NCBI RefSeq assembly: GCF_000143535.2
Contig: NC_037310.1
Span: forward strand, 868,001 to 932,000
Direction: 5' to 3'
Length of the DNA: 64,000 nucleotides
DNA from: Botrytis cinerea B05.10
Taxonomy: Eukaryota > Ascomycota > Leotiomycetes > Helotiales > Sclerotiniaceae
The notes under the pieces were generated by a model. It did no database searches and was not told where the DNA came from. It saw nothing but the letters and a program-made list of their open reading frames with translations. The stretch's first letter is position 1, and each line of letters begins with the position of its first letter. Shown piece after piece: positions 1-13,213 of this stretch. The translations under genes and the position numbers were made by a program.

Positions 1-195
1 TTACTCACGATGCGTCGCCGTTTAAATCTCCACCGTGCCCAAGATCATGTACGACGGCATGTGAAGAATTTCGCGGATGCATCTAGAGATGACTCCTTCC
101 TAGAAATAGACGAGCTGGAATCCTCGGGGCTGACATGTTCTCTTGGACCCCGTACTTTTTGTCCTCCAACACCACGGCCAGGATACGACGAATAG
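1..195 (+). CDS. possible 3' end of a gene entering from the left edge (partial, unknown)
   Basis: The reading frame is open from the first base of the window to a TAG at 193-195. It encodes about 64 residues, rich in Arg/His early (MRRRLNLHRAQDHVRRHV) and ending with a Pro-rich tail (CPPTPRPGYDE). The composition looks like real protein, and the frame is open to the edge, so it could be the last exon of a gene that starts outside. I recognise no domain. A chance open frame of this length is also possible. Confidence 0.25.
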   Translation, partial: LLTMRRRLNLHRAQDHVRRHVKNFADASRDDSFLEIDELESSGLTCSLGPRTFCPPTPRPGYDE

Positions 196-1676
196 ATGAA
201 CGCTTTTTCTTCTTTTCCTTTCGGCGTTTTTAATTGGGAAGACTGGACCTATTTATTTTTAATCATCTTTTCTGGAGTCACCCGGCAGCGAGCGAGTCGT
301 TTTTTTAGAATAATTTCCTTACACCATCCCCTTTTTCTTTTGTTTGTTTGGGTACCACATCAGGAGCTTGGAAGGAAGGATAGACGGGTATAGAATTGGC
401 GGGACATGAATAAGGATATGGATAGCGACTCTTACAACGTTAGCTCTCGCGAGCGCCCTCAAAACTGATTTTGGGTCGAGTGTTTTGTTTTTTTCGCACT
501 CTCTTATCTTACGACGACAAAGTCGGTGGGATCTGTTTCCTTTTCGCCATGTCTTATTAGTTTCCTTCCAAAAGAAGAGTCGCAAGATCAAATGGGAGGA
601 TTTATGTATTTATAATAGACAGCTCTATCTCGCTATCGTAATGCCTTGGGTATTACTGTATATCAATCAAAACTATACTAGTCAAATTTACTGAATGATC
701 GCATGATGTTTGAAGTTTGGTGATTGATTTCTATCTTTGCGTGGTGCGCAGTGCTGAGAGCATAGAATGTCTGCCTGCCTGCCTGCCTGCCCCCTTCATC
801 GTCTCGCCAAATTTCGTGCGGATTGAAAGGCCTAATTTCTACTAGAACGACATGGGGAATTTCTTCTAATATGAGAATTAGACGGGATAACTTTCTCGTA
901 CACTGTTTTGACGCAGGTCTTAGCACTATTCACTCTAGCACTATTCACTCTAGCACTATTCACTCTAGCACATTCAATTCAATTCAATTCAGCGCCATCT
1001 GAATTCTACCCCAACCTCCAATTCACTAAGAGAAGCTCAAGCTTCTTCCTCAAAAACATCGGTCCGCAAAACACCCAGGTCTACCTATACCTAGGTACTT
1101 ATATCCAAGACAACAGGAAATCCCATCCTCATAATCACAAGTCGAAGGTCTTACAGCCTATGCAGGTAGTATGTAAAGCTTAATCCACTTAACAAAAATG
1201 TAAAAACATAGTGGGGTGAGACAGTTGTGAGAGAAAAAACCCAAGTAGAAAAGAATTGTATCTCGTGACGTTTTATCAGGAAAAGATGATATCGAAATAT
1301 CTTCAAGTCAATGGGTGAATTAAGTATATTTATATAATATGGTATAGAAGGCCGTCTCGAGATATCTGCTGTTTCTCTTTCTTTCTATCTCTTATCTCAT
1401 CTCCTTCCTGTTAGAAAGTAAAATGTACTACAACCTCCAACTTTTCATCAAAATACTCTCCTCTCATCCCTATCGTCAGCCACCACCAGCAGTGACTGCG
1501 ATTTGATTTTTCATATTATCCACTCTTCTGCTCCCCTCGTATATTCTTCAAAAATAATACAATATTAAGTACAAGTATGATTCCACCATAGTAACATAAA
1601 ATGCAAGGAAAAGAGGTATCTAGCGTCAGCGCAAAAGTCAAAAATTGTTCCCTTCCAAAACACCCAGCCAAACTCC
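196..1676. other. intergenic, no gene seen; short tandem repeats
   Basis: Only short overlapping frames without family resemblance occur. The stretch contains a GCCT microsatellite near 773-791 and a 15-bp tandem repeat at 921-965. The right part (about 1190-1676) is A+T-rich and is probably the 3' flank of the minus-strand palmitoyltransferase gene. Confidence 0.6.
921..965. repeat. 15-bp tandem repeat, three copies
   Basis: The unit TAGCACTATTCACTC is repeated exactly three times (921-935, 936-950, 951-965). A partial fourth unit follows, running into an AATTC repeat. Confidence 0.9.
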
Positions 1677-3751
1677 TCAGGTCGTCTGTCTCAAAGTTGT
1701 AGGCCCTTGAAACCCTTCCCCTTCCGTACTATGAACATTTTGCAATTCCATATTATTTCCTCCGCCCTGAAATTCCTTATTGATAGGCGCCGTTCGTTTT
1801 CCTCTTCGCTCGCCAAATCTTTGATCACCTTCTTCGTATTTGCGTTTAAAACTTAAGTAGGTTGGAGGTCGGGGTCGACAAAGCACAGCAATCCAGTTAC
1901 TGATAAAACTTCCCTGGGTAAATGGACGGTGGCGATCTTTCTTGATGAATTTGTGTGAATTGAGATATTCTCTTGTTGTCTCACCTCGACCCATGAGGAA
2001 GAAATGATATACCATCAATGCGGCTGGGTATGGTGTAGCGAGGAGACCATAAATGAACATTGCAAAGGGGACTCTCCAATGACTCAGCGAGGCACCGAAT
2101 GAAATATCTTGTTGGTGCCCGTAAACAATAATCTGGGCTATACTTGCACCCAAGAGATACGTCCCAAGAAGTGTACCCGAAGTTACAAATACAAAAAAGT
2201 AACGGTAGTTTCGACGCCCGACACAATTATTTAACCAGACACAATGATGATCCTGTGTCTCAATACAGTTATCACAAACTCGACAATGGTGTCCTCTAGG
2301 TGGTCGCCAAATGTTACAAGTTTTGCAGTATTTCGTAGGCACTTCCATTGCGTTGGTACTAGATTGAGCTGATTTGATCATAGTCCAATCATTTTGAGTT
2401 GGTGCCAGTCGAAGAGGATCTTCATCCTCCTCTACTGGAGGCATTGGGTGTAAATTCCGAGGTAGAATCTAAGAATGTTAGCTTTGATCAGAACAATATT
2501 AAAGATGTTGAAAGCGTGCTTGCGAGTACTCACTCCGGGATCAGACACAGAAGCATGTATGAAAGAGGACATGCAAATATAGAAAATGTAGGCGTACAAA
2601 ATAGGTACCGCAGGAGAAACATGGTGCCATAGAAACGGGGCCGAGAATACAAAAAACAGGATTGATGGAACTACAACAAACAATCCCGTGGCAATGTTGA
2701 TGGGTCTGTGCCGAGTGTTTTGCAGCCTGCCTCCCCAGCAAAATACTGTGTTGCCGGTGAAATATTGATGATTTTTACCAAGATTCGGAGTCGGCATGTT
2801 TTTGTTTTGCGCATCCATGGGAGTAAATCCTGGTGAAGAAGCAGCAGACGAAAGCTTTTCGCGGCCTTGATTGCTACGACTGGGACTGGGGCTTCCAGCA
2901 GGTCCGTCATTTCTTGTAGGCATTAAAAAGTTGGAATGAAATGAGCGTGGAGATTTGGGAGTCGAAGTGCCGTTTTTGTAACCCTTATCAATGTTCAGAC
3001 TCAGCCCTTTTGCATTCGCTGGACCTTTCTGCAAGGGGCGGACACTATCTGCGAAGCTTCCAGCTGCATGGCCATGCGTAGGACTTGTGTCTGCGGTACC
3101 TCTATCCACTGTTCCTAGCTCTGTCACTTCGGTACCTCGAGATGGTGGCAGAGGTGAATCTGCATCTTCGGTAATGATTTGCTGAGGTATAGTAATATTC
3201 GAATGTACGCTCTGCCTCACACTCCCTCCATCCAAAGACCCATCTTCGCCAAACGCTTGCTGTGTAAGTGTGACTGGTCGGGATCCTCCACGTTGCGCTT
3301 GGAGTTTCTGAGAACTCATGGGGCGGAAAAAAGCATGGGCACTTAAGGATGGTACGTGAGTCTTGCTTGTAGAGCTTGGAGGCCGTCCTGATGTGCTCCC
3401 TCGTTGCGCCATGATTCCTGGGATATAGCCTCTTCGAGCTGGGGCAGCTTGACCAAATGTTCCCCTGGAAGAAACCCCCGTGACTCCTGTACCCGGCCTT
3501 GAGGTTCCATCTCCCGTCTGTATGCTATGACGTTGGCTTAATCGCTGACTATGCGAAACGGGGCCGGAAAAGGTATCTGTATTGTCTCCATCTTCTGAAG
3601 CTATATCGGTCATCCGCGATGATAAAACGCTCACTCCATCTCCAATTTCTGAAGGCGCAAGATGTGGGTTGGGAAAGGTGTGATTATCGCTATCTGTGGA
3701 AGGAGGGAATTTGGACGAAGAATTGTCCCGGGAAGTCATTTCGTGTATCAA
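1677..3751 (-). CDS. erf2: Erf2-like DHHC palmitoyltransferase
   Basis: Two exons, complement(2534..3751) then complement(1677..2468), give about 669 residues. The 65-nt intron has a GTGAGT donor and TTAG acceptor and joins SDPG to ILPRNLHP in phase 0. The catalytic cysteine-rich domain is in exon 2: zinc-binding Cys/His residues (CKTCNIWRPPRGHHC, about 454-468) lead into DHHC at about 479-482 and then the WLNNCVGRRNYR signature. Membrane segments flank it on both sides. The first about 330 residues are Ser/Pro-rich and look disordered, as in filamentous-fungal Erf2 proteins. In yeast Erf2, with Erf4, S-palmitoylates Ras at the ER; that role here is inferred. The start at 3751 is the first ATG of the open frame, so the N-terminus is less certain than the catalytic half. 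Confidence 0.9.
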
Positions 3752-4814
3752 AATGATTCCTTGGAAATATTTCTGCGATCTCTCATATCAAGACGGATAA
3801 TGGGAGTCGGTCGCACAATAGTAGAAGTGAAGGTCGTGTTTTGTGTGCCGGTTCGAAAGTTGGCGAGAAGCGCTCCAAGAATTAAATTTATTAAATATCT
3901 ACTCTGGCTGGCTGTGATGGTGTTGAGGGCTATAAAAAGGTGGATTCTGAGATAAAAGGACTGGGTAGGGAACAATAACAAGGTAAAAGAGGTTAATTTT
4001 AAGGAGAGTAAGAATTGGATCTTAAGTTTAGATCTTAATAGTAGGGTTCAAGCATTACATAGTGCAGTGTAAGGAAAGGAAGGTGGCAAGTGGGAAGGGG
4101 GAAGGGACTAAAGTGAGGCGTGAAGAAGAAAATAGCGAAAGTTACGATTTTACAAGGAGTGTGGAGGACGAGAGCAGAAGGCTCTCGAGTTGGTGCGAGG
4201 TGCGAGTGGAGGGAGGAGGGAGGAGGGAGGAGGAGGTCGGTCGGTCGGTCGGTAGGTAAGCAGTGGTAAGATAGGATTGGCAACGCACGGGAGCAGAAGA
4301 GAGAAAGAAGGTTCGTAATACTGAGGAGAGGGTCCAAGCGTTGGGAGGGATTGCACTGCGCGAGAGTGAAGTCTGCTTTTTGCTTTGCTTTGCTTTGCTT
4401 TGCTTTGCTTTGCGCCGAAGCCAGAGAAGTGGGAAATGAAGATTCATGGACAGTCAGAAAAGGGTGAGGGGGATATGGCTAGAAAGATGGAATACTTGTT
4501 ACTTACCTAGGAACATATGAACATACGAACCCCTCACATAGTCTTCATCAGTAGCCAGTCCACGAGGATATCCTCTTGAATCTGTCTGCAAGCAAATAGA
4601 AACATTCACTCCCCACACGCGTCAATGGCAGAAAAGTTCCTGCTGGACGACTTCCGCCAATCAAACATTGCACATTCTGGGCCACCAGCACGTGACCTTG
4701 GTGACATAATCCGTGAACATCTTCCGCCAAAACATCTTGGAAGTCGCATCGTACCATTTCTAACATAGATTATTGCCCACCCGCGATACAACACCAAACC
4801 CACTACTTTCGAAA
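3752..4814. other. divergent promoter region with simple repeats
   Basis: This 1.06-kb spacer separates the minus-strand erf2 from the plus-strand small mitochondrial-type gene, so it must hold both promoters. It contains a GGAGGGA/GGTC repeat tract (about 4206-4256) and a TTTGC pentamer array (about 4378-4413). No gene is seen; the frames here are short and low in complexity. Confidence 0.6.
4378..4413. repeat. (TTTGC)n pentanucleotide array
   Basis: About seven consecutive TTTGC units lie upstream of the gene starting at 4815. Confidence 0.9.
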
Positions 4815-5517
4815 ATGTCCGCACAAGCAGCAGCAAGAGTCGGCGCACAAGCAGCCAAGTCTGCAGCCAAATCTGCAGATGGCCATGTGCTTAACAAGGG
4901 CGCAAAAAGAGATCCTGAACTCTACGTGAGTGAAACTACAAAACGCATCTGGCTTTACCGTAGTCCTATTTGTTCTCCGCTTTAGACGCGCTCCGAACAT
5001 TTGACTAATCTACTGTTTGCGCAGGTTCTGTTCGGTGTGATGGCCGGTGCCTTTGGTTTGGCCGGCTACTACTTCGGTGAGATTATTTTCTTCGTCCGGT
5101 ACTGAGCACTCCAATTGACTTGTGCTATTAGGTGGTAAACCCACTTCAGCTACCTCGGAAGCTAAAGTAAACATCGCTCCTGGTACCATGCCATGGCAGA
5201 CTGAGAGCTCCAAAGGCGATGCCGCCAGACAGGACTTCAAATACCAATACCACCCAGCCGGTGACCCAAGAAACCCACCCAAGGACGCACCTAGCGCATT
5301 GCACAGCGTTATCGTTCCCAACGTTAACTTGCCAAAGGTAAGATTCTTTCCCCCCATGCACCGGGCTCACAGAACACTGGGGATCGCATACGCCTGCTTA
5401 TATACGTGTGCTATCGCCCGAGTCTGCTCGGTTTCTATTTGCACGATATCTATACTAACATACTGTCTCTAGGAGCTACACGAGAAATACAACAAGTGGG
5501 GCAAGGACGGATATTAG
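4815..5517 (+). CDS. small B12D/MLRQ-like mitochondrial membrane protein
   Basis: Four exons (4815..4925, 5025..5076, 5132..5337, 5473..5517), all with GT-AG introns, give 137 residues. The N-terminus is Ala-rich with few acidic residues (MSAQAAARVGAQAAKSAAK), compatible with a mitochondrial protein. KRDPELYVLFGVMAG begins the single membrane segment, which ends at about residue 55 (GYYFGG). The hydrophilic remainder contains PWQTESSKGDAARQDFKYQYHP and ends HEKYNKWGKDGY. The K-x-DP-E-L-Y-x-LF motif before a lone membrane helix resembles the B12D / complex I MLRQ (NDUFA4-like) family, so a role at the respiratory chain is inferred from that likeness only. The exon chain keeps frame throughout. 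Confidence 0.75.
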
Positions 5518-6315
5518 ATTAGAGGGACAAACATAGGTGGTGGTGGGGTTGATTGCAAGACCAGACAGTTGTATATAAGCGGAAGAGGTTATTTGCTGCA
5601 TTGAACTCTCATTGTTAGACCTGGGGACAACTTTCTGGTTTGCGTAATTGCTTAGATGGAACTCTCGTGAAATGTCAAAATCTTTCCACAGCAACTCGTT
5701 CGCAGACAACTAACCCATAATCCAATGTCCCATGCCTATGGATGATCAGTAAAATTCATGGTTGCGAAGATTGTTACAGCAAGCATTCACATCACTAGGG
5801 ATACACCTGGGTGCAATATAAAGTTCAGCCTTACGACGAAGTTCCACCAAATGTTTTACTATAGCTCTGGCACAATGTGTAAGGATTTTCCAAAGTACTT
5901 CTTGATAGCTATGTATGTCCTGAAGCTGGTTGTGGTTTTCATAATAAAACGTATTCGTCTTATGGGAACTCATATGTTCGAAATTGGACAAATTGTAAGA
6001 TTGGAAAGGCTGAGGCTGAAAATTTGATTAATTGATTGGTGAAGTTTATTAATAGAAAAGGCTACCCTCGCGTCACTCTAAACCATACCTGGCCCTTTCC
6101 AAAAAGTTCCCCCTTACGACTTCCTTCTCAATATCAACAGGCGACTTGTCCTCCAACCTCGATGCCGTACTTTTAATCCTGTGCCATTTATTTTTCTTTA
6201 CATTCTTTCCGGCAACACAATCAATTCGAGCTTGCTGGTTTAATTCTTTGGGAGTTTGGGCTTTTAGAAGCTCGTTGGATCTATAGAGCTTCTCGATTTT
6301 CATCTGAAGTACACT
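5518..6315. other. intergenic, no gene seen
   Basis: This is the spacer between the small mitochondrial-type gene and the O-mannosyltransferase gene. No conserved frame is found. The last about 250 bases probably form the promoter and 5' leader of the downstream gene. Confidence 0.55.
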
Positions 6316-9300
6316 ATGGCACGTACTGGAAAATCCGTGCACGCGGATGTCACAAAGGGCTCGAGGAGCCCTTCGAGGCAACCTGTTACCAAGAAATCAA
6401 CAGATTATACCTCTGAAGGCGTTAAAGATCAAGATGTCTTCCTCCTCCCTGGCTCTGACTTTCAGGCCATGATTGTCCTGACACTATTGGGTGCTGTCGT
6501 CAGACTTTTCCGCATCTACCAACCAAGCAGTGTGGTATTCGATGAAGTCCAGTAAGTTGTCATGGTGCAATTGGTTTTTACACCCTAGAATAAGCACTCA
6601 CATTCATTATTATAGCTTTGGTGGTTTCGCCTCAAAATACATAAAGGGTAAATTCTTTATGGACGTACATCCTCCTTTGGCTAAACTATTGATTACACTT
6701 GCGGGATACTTGGCTGGATTTGATGGAGAATTCGACTTCAAAGATATCGGAAAGGATTATGTCGAACCAGGTGTACCATATGTTGCTATGCGATTATTAC
6801 CCGCTATCTGCGGAATTCTCTTGGTTCCTACCATGTTCTTAACTCTCAAGGCCGCAGGTTGCAGAACCATGACAGCTGCGATGGGAGCTGGATTCATCAT
6901 ATTTGGTGAGTCAAATTCTGGAACATCTTGCTTTCAAGAGCTACGCTAACATCTCCAGAAAATGGATTACTTACCCAAGCACGTCTAATTCTCCTCGACT
7001 CTCCTCTCATGATCATGACAGCCATAACAGCACTTGCATTCACATCTTTCACAAATCAACATGAACAAGGACCTACGAAGGCATTTGGACTGAGCTGGTG
7101 GTTTTGGTTGGTTATGACGGGTTTTGGTTTGGGAGCCACCGCCAGTGTCAAATGGGTTGGACTTTTCACAATTGCTTGGGTCGGTAGTCTTACTGTGTTG
7201 CAACTTTGGGTTTTGCTTGGAGATGCAAAAACTGTCACACCGGTAAGCGCCCTTCAATCTCATCAAACCATTAAATATTGACAAGTATAGCGCATTTTCG
7301 CCAAGCACTTTGTAGCACGAATCTTTTGTCTTATTATCATTCCCCTTACATTCTACATGGCCATGTTTGGTATCCATTTCTTATGTCTGGTTAACCCAGG
7401 AGACGGTGATGGATTTATGAGTTCCGAGTTTCAAGCAACTCTTAACTCAAAGTCCATGCAAGATGTTCCCGTAGATGTTGCTTTTGGAAGTCGAGTTAGC
7501 ATCAGACATCACAATACCCAAGGAGGATATTTACACTCCCACAATCTCATGTATCCAACTGGTAGTAAGCAACAGCAAATTACTTTATATCCCCACAAAG
7601 ACGAGAACAATATCTGGCTTTTGGAGAACCAGACTCAACCACTTGATATCAACGGACAGCCAATCAATGGATCATTAGCTTGGGATGCTTTACCCGAAAC
7701 AAAGCTTATTCAAGACGGTGATGTCCTCAAGCTATATCATCAACCTACACATCGTCGCCTCCACTCTCATGATGTTCGACCACCAGTCACCGAGGCCGAC
7801 TGGCAGAACGAGGTGTCCGCTTATGGTTACGAAGGATTCGAAGGGGATGCTAACGATTTCTTCCGTGTCGAAATTATCAAGAAGATGTCTGACGGGGAAT
7901 TGGCTAAGACTCGCTTACGAACAATTCAGACCAAGTTTAGGCTTGTTCATATTATGACTGGCTGTGTTCTGTTCTCACACAAAGTCAAGCTTCCTGAGTG
8001 GGCGTCAGAGCAGCAAGAAGTCACTTGCGCTAAGGGAGGAACTCTTCCCAACAGTATTTGGTATGTTGAGCAAAATGAACATCCTCAACTTGGAGCAGAC
8101 GCGGAGAAAGTCAACTACAGGAATCCAGGTTTCTTTGGCAAATTCTGGGAGCTCAACAAAGTCATGTGGCACACAAATGCTGGTTTGGTCGAATCTCATG
8201 CTTGGGACTCCCGTCCAGATTCTTGGCCTATTCTCAAACGTGGTATTAATTTCTGGGGCAAAGACAATCGTCAAATCTATCTTATTGGTAACCCTGTAAT
8301 TTGGTGGAGCTCGACACTGGCTGTTGTTATATTCGTCGCCTTTAAAGGACTTGCCGTTCTCCGTTGGCAAAGAGGATTCAGAGACTACGATAACCCAGTT
8401 TTCAAGCGATTCGACTATGAAATTGGAACATCCGTTCTTGGATGGGCTTTCCATTATTTCCCATTCTACCTGATGCAGCGTCAGCTTTTCCTTCACCACT
8501 ACTTCCCCGCGCTTTATTTCGCTATCATCGCGTTGTGCCAGATCTTTGACTTTATCACTGCCCGTGTTCCTGGTATCGGTTTACGTGAGCGCCCTTTCAT
8601 TGGAAGAATTGGCGCGATCATCTTCCTAACACTTAGCATGGTTGTTTTTGCTCTCTACTCTCCATTGGCATACGGCAATCCATGGACACAATCAGCCTGC
8701 AAACAAGTCAAAATTTTCGAAAAGTGGGACTGGGACTGCAATACCTTCTTGAACAATGTAAGTTCAATCTTATTTTAATTATGACTACATCTAGTTTATC
8801 ACATTGAGAACAAACGCTAATTTTTTAGTACTCTGATTATGCAACTCAATATGTCAATGCGAATGCTGATGTCCACAAGACAGATTCGCCATTGATCCCA
8901 ACTAATGCTGCTGAAATCCCAGCACAAGCTGGGGCTGGCGAGCAAAAACCTCTTGTAGAGCAAGAGAGCGTCTCAGGAGCACCCGAAGGGAAACCGGAAG
9001 GTTTGGTCTCTCCACCGCCAGCTGCCCCTGTCGCTAGTCATAGCATTGTTTCCCGCGAGGAGAAAGTTGAATATAGAGATCAAGACGGTAATATCCTTGA
9101 TCCTGAGGCAGTAAAGTCTCTCGAAGGAAAGGTCAGCTTCAAGACCAGATATGAAACCAGAACTCGTATGGTAGATGCTCAAGGCAATGAGATTAACCCA
9201 CCTGAGGAAGACGCAGTTGGAGTCGCACCACCTCATCCAGACGTTGAAGGCTCTGACCCTCAAACTGTCGGCAAAGCAGAGCCAGATGTTCAGGAAAAGC

Positions 9301-9413
9301 CCGTGGCACAACGTAACGTGCAAGCTGATGAGAGCAAGGAGCAGAGCATTGAGAAATCTGACGACGGAGCTGCTAAACCTGCTAGTGAAGGGAACGAGGC
9401 GACTGCAGCTTAG
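6316..9413 (+). CDS. pmt1: protein O-mannosyltransferase, Pmt1-type
   Basis: Five exons (6316..6551, 6616..6905, 6959..7242, 7291..8757, 8829..9413) encode 953 residues. The enzyme transfers mannose from dolichyl-phosphate-mannose to Ser/Thr of secretory proteins in the ER. Exon 1 ends inside the catalytic loop and is completed by exon 2 to give FDEVHFGGFASKYIKGKFF, followed by MDVHPPLAK, both hallmarks of GT39 enzymes. Many membrane segments follow. The luminal MIR-type region contains SIRHHNTQGGYLHSH and YPTGSKQQQITLYPH. After the last membrane helices comes a long hydrophilic tail with EYRDQDGNILD, which I associate with fungal Pmt1 rather than Pmt2 or Pmt4. Assignment to the family is very secure; the Pmt1 subtype is by motif memory. 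In yeast, Pmt1 works as a heterodimer with Pmt2. Confidence 0.95.
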
Positions 9414-11294
9414 GGGTTTCATTTCTTTTGTCATGTCTAGAAATCACAGGAGACAGTACGGAAAATATTCGGCCCAATGGCCCTTGTAACATAGAACACA
9501 TGTGACAGCAATTCTATTAATCTAAGATGAAAACATTGTGCACTACCTTCCAAAAAATGGTTGATATCGTGATCTTGTTTATAAACAAGGTTTAACGTGA
9601 TTGAAATACGCTACTAGTACCAAATAATCTATGCATGCTGATATGTCAGGCCCATTTCTGCAAGAGCTAGATTGAAGGCACATTTCTAAGCATTGCGATT
9701 TTTGCAAGCTGACCAAGTTTTCGGATTTAACATCCTCAAACAGGAGAAAAGCTACATCAAACCAGGGGCCAATCCCACCTTCATGAATGGGGGGGGGGGT
9801 ACTGAAGAGTATACGAATTGTCCTCTTTTATCATTGTTTCCACCAATTGGCAGAGGGAACGTAGAAGGAGATGGCTACACGGCAAGCGACGAGTATCATA
9901 GCAAACGAATTTCTATTTTTTGTTTTTTTTTGTCAATAGTTTCACGCGTACACAGACAATCTTGTGAAGGACAGGTCCGATACCGATAGATGGGAACACA
10001 AATGCCAAGTTATGGCTGGCTGTAGTGCCGCATTTAAGTTGATCTTGGTGTTTCTTCGGAGACTTTCAAAACCCAGCTGAACAAATACCGGCATCCCCGG
10101 ACCCCGACTCTTGCTTGTGGCCTCCCCTGTACATAATCACACAGTAATTTCGCTCGCAACTTTATTTGTTTCTTCGGCAAAAGTGACTCGTGTAGCACTC
10201 AGGCACCTGGTAGTTATACGCACGTGTTACAAACTACAATGCACGATAACAGCCCAATGTACGTGCCGAGGGACTTTCTAGAATTTTGTTGGAGGCTGAT
10301 GCTTGAAGGCTTCTCTAGTAATCTCTACCTACCTAGTACCACTTCACATGTAAACTCAAAATGGGCGGAATGCGGTGCATCCGTCACCTAGGAATGATTC
10401 AAGCGATTGAGCTAGCCGTGGAGTGATCGATCCGTACTATCGCGTTACTCGCGTAGAATCCGGTCCGTCTCATCGGTTGCGGTTATCCTCCATCTTCCAC
10501 GTTGTTACAGTGCTGACAACAAACAGCCTACTTTGGAATCTGTCCACATCAAGTTTCTTCAACGATCGGGAATCTATCCCAATACGTATGGGAAAACATG
10601 TCGAGCTTCCTAATTCGGATTTTGAATTCGTACCCAGGTCATCTTACGCGTAAAAAGTTCTCCAGACTCACGAGCTTTTCGTTTTTGCTGTGGCACTTTC
10701 ACACACGTGTGATTCCTTACTGGCTACAAAGCTCACGTTCGCACAACGTCGTGATTGCCCCTTGTCAATCTCAAATTGACCATTCATATAGTGCAAATGT
10801 CACTGCGTCAAAAATGTGCGATAGTAACCTCTATCTATTGGGGCGTTTGCCGTTCAATCCGCCAGCCTGCCGCCGATCCTATCTACACCGAGACTTGGGA
10901 GCTTGAAAGGTATTCTAGTGACCGTTTGGAAGACCCAAATTTGTATTTTTGTACACCCACTCATGAACAGACCAGATGTTGCACTAACCCCTCCCTTCCC
11001 CCAACTTTAATAAATTGGGCCATTCATAGAATGTGTCTATCTATCATCAAAAGCTAGGTCGATCATTCAGGTACAAATAAGCACACCTCCCTTCTGAATA
11101 TCAGCCAATCTTCATGCAGTCGATCGATTGCTGATTGCTATTCACATCATATCCTATTTGGATTCGGTGTTTGAAGGAGGGCCCTTCTTTTATCCCCTTC
11201 CTTCTCTATTGCTTTCCGAATTTACCTTTCTGGGTTCCAATATATCAATCTACTTTTTCAAAACCAACATTCGATTTGTGATCTCAAAGCAACA
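9414..11294. other. intergenic, no gene seen
   Basis: This 1.9-kb spacer has no recognisable coding frame. It contains a G10 homopolymer near 9789. The last few hundred bases before 11295 are pyrimidine-rich, typical of a fungal promoter and leader, and should belong to the phospholipase B gene. Confidence 0.55.
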
Positions 11295-13213
11295 ATGGTT
11301 TGGTTAATATCCTCGTTGCTTGGGTTTTTGACGGGGAGTAGCGTAGTTAGCGCTTCCTACGCGCCCACTTCCGTGACATGCCCTTCAGGGGTATCACTTG
11401 TTAGACCTGCGGATGGTCTTTCAGACAATGAGGAATCCTACAGAGTATCGAGAAAAGCTGTTGCGGATGTTGCTTTGAAAACGGTACGGAATATCACTGT
11501 TCCTTTGATTCACCAAAGCCTTGACCCGGTTCCACTTGCAATGTTTTAGGCGAGAGGGGATGACGAGTCCCTATTTCCTTCTCTCAGCCGAAAATTAACC
11601 TTTGACTGATTCTATGTATAGTGGCTGGAGAAAACAAACTCGGGATTTGGTACCGGTGATTTGCCAACGGTATGTATATCTGTCTCAGGCTAATTTCTTC
11701 GGTAACTAATATTATCCAGATTGCGCTTACCAACAGTGGTGGGGGCTATCGATCTCTTCTATCGGTCAGTAATTTCCATTGAAAGACATCACTTGGAATT
11801 GCGGATTTCCATGCGTTGTCGAAATATTTCCCAGGCCACCTTTCCCAAGTAGTCCAATACTAACTATTCCAAAAGAGCGCCGGTGTAGTTCAAGGTCTTG
11901 ATGGACGCGACAGTGATGTTTCCACAAGCGGTCTCTACCAAGCTATCACATACCAAGCAGGTCTTTCGGGTGGATCATGGTTCCTTTCATCTCTTGCCGG
12001 AAACAACTACCCAACAGTCTCGTGGTTACGAGATAATATCTGGGAAACGGCGTTTGCAGACTCTCTCTTCGCCCCTGAAGGATTACGATTCGTCGTAGCA
12101 TACGCCAAAATTGTCGGAGAAATTCTTGAAAAAGATGCAGCAGGCTTCCACACCACTCTCACTGATCCATGGGGAAGACTTTTGAGCTATCAATTGCTCG
12201 CAAATGATGGTGAATCAACCACTTTCTCATCGGTCGCCACACTTTCCAATTTTACTTCACATGCCGTCCCATTTCCAATCATTACTAGTAGGGGAGCGAA
12301 GACATGGCTAGGCCAATGCGCACCCGGTCCCAATGCAACAATGTATGAGTTCTCTCCATATGAGTTTGGTTCCTGGGATGCCGACGTGTCTGCTTTCACG
12401 CCAACCGAATATCTTGGCACTACTCTGAAAAATGGTGTGGCAACTGGAAAATGTACCACGAATTACGATAACTTGGGCTATATCCTCGGAACTTCAAGTA
12501 GTCTGTTTAACGAGGCGTGTCTCAGCGTTCCAGCGCCTGTCAATGGTTCTTCGAATGCTTTTGAAGGCATTTCTGCATTTCTTGACGGCGTGCATGAGGT
12601 AACCACCGAAGATTTATATGCTATTTATAAAAATCCCTTTTACGAGTACGACTCACCCACAGGCGTGGTTAACTCTGCAAACGATGTTCCAGCTCAAGAC
12701 ACATTAAGTTTGGTCGATGGTGGAGAAGCCTTGCAAAACAACCCCATCTTCCCATTCCTGCAGCCAGCCAGAAATATATCTGCTATTATCGTAAATGACA
12801 ACAGTGCAGACGATGCGACCAACTGGCCCAACGGATCCGAAATTCTTACCACATACGTACAGTCCCTGTCAGCCGGTCTCACGCGCATGCCAGTCATTCC
12901 TTCCGTCGAGACTTTTATCGCTGAGGGCTATAACAAGCGAGCCACATTTTTTGGTTGCGGTGATGCAAGCAAAATAACAATCGTTTATCTTCCAAATGCA
13001 CAATACACATTCGCTAGCAACGTCTCGACTCTTCAGTTGATCTATCCAGCAGCTTCTTCCGCGGGAATCATTGCCAATGGTGTGGAAATTGCAACCCAGG
13101 GCAATGATGCCGAGTGGCCCACTTGTTTAGGTTGTGCGTTCATGGAGAAGACTGGACAAGCCCTTCCGAGTGAATGTACAGCTTGTTTCACAAAGTATTG
13201 TTATTACAGTTGA
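11295..13213 (+). CDS. plb: secreted lysophospholipase / phospholipase B
   Basis: Five exons (11295..11483, 11622..11669, 11720..11764, 11876..13213 and no further intron; four coding segments in all) encode 539 residues. The enzyme hydrolyses acyl chains of (lyso)phospholipids. A signal peptide is visible (WLISSLLGFLTGSSVVSAS). The cPLA2/PLB catalytic parts are complete. The oxyanion Arg lies in SGGGYR (Arg about 90), the nucleophile in GLSGGSW (Ser about 128), and the Asp in SLVDGGEALQNNP (about 375). Several N-glycosylation sequons (NFT, NAT, NGS, NIS) fit secretion. The C-terminus ends with a Cys-rich segment (CLGCAFMEK, ECTACFTKYCYYS). There is no hydrophobic GPI-anchor tail, so a freely secreted form is likely. 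Exon boundaries keep frame and give the expected motif order. Confidence 0.93.

Noticed and set aside
8005..8499. 164-codon minus-strand frame
   Set aside because: Antisense to the pmt1 exon, which has clear family motifs.
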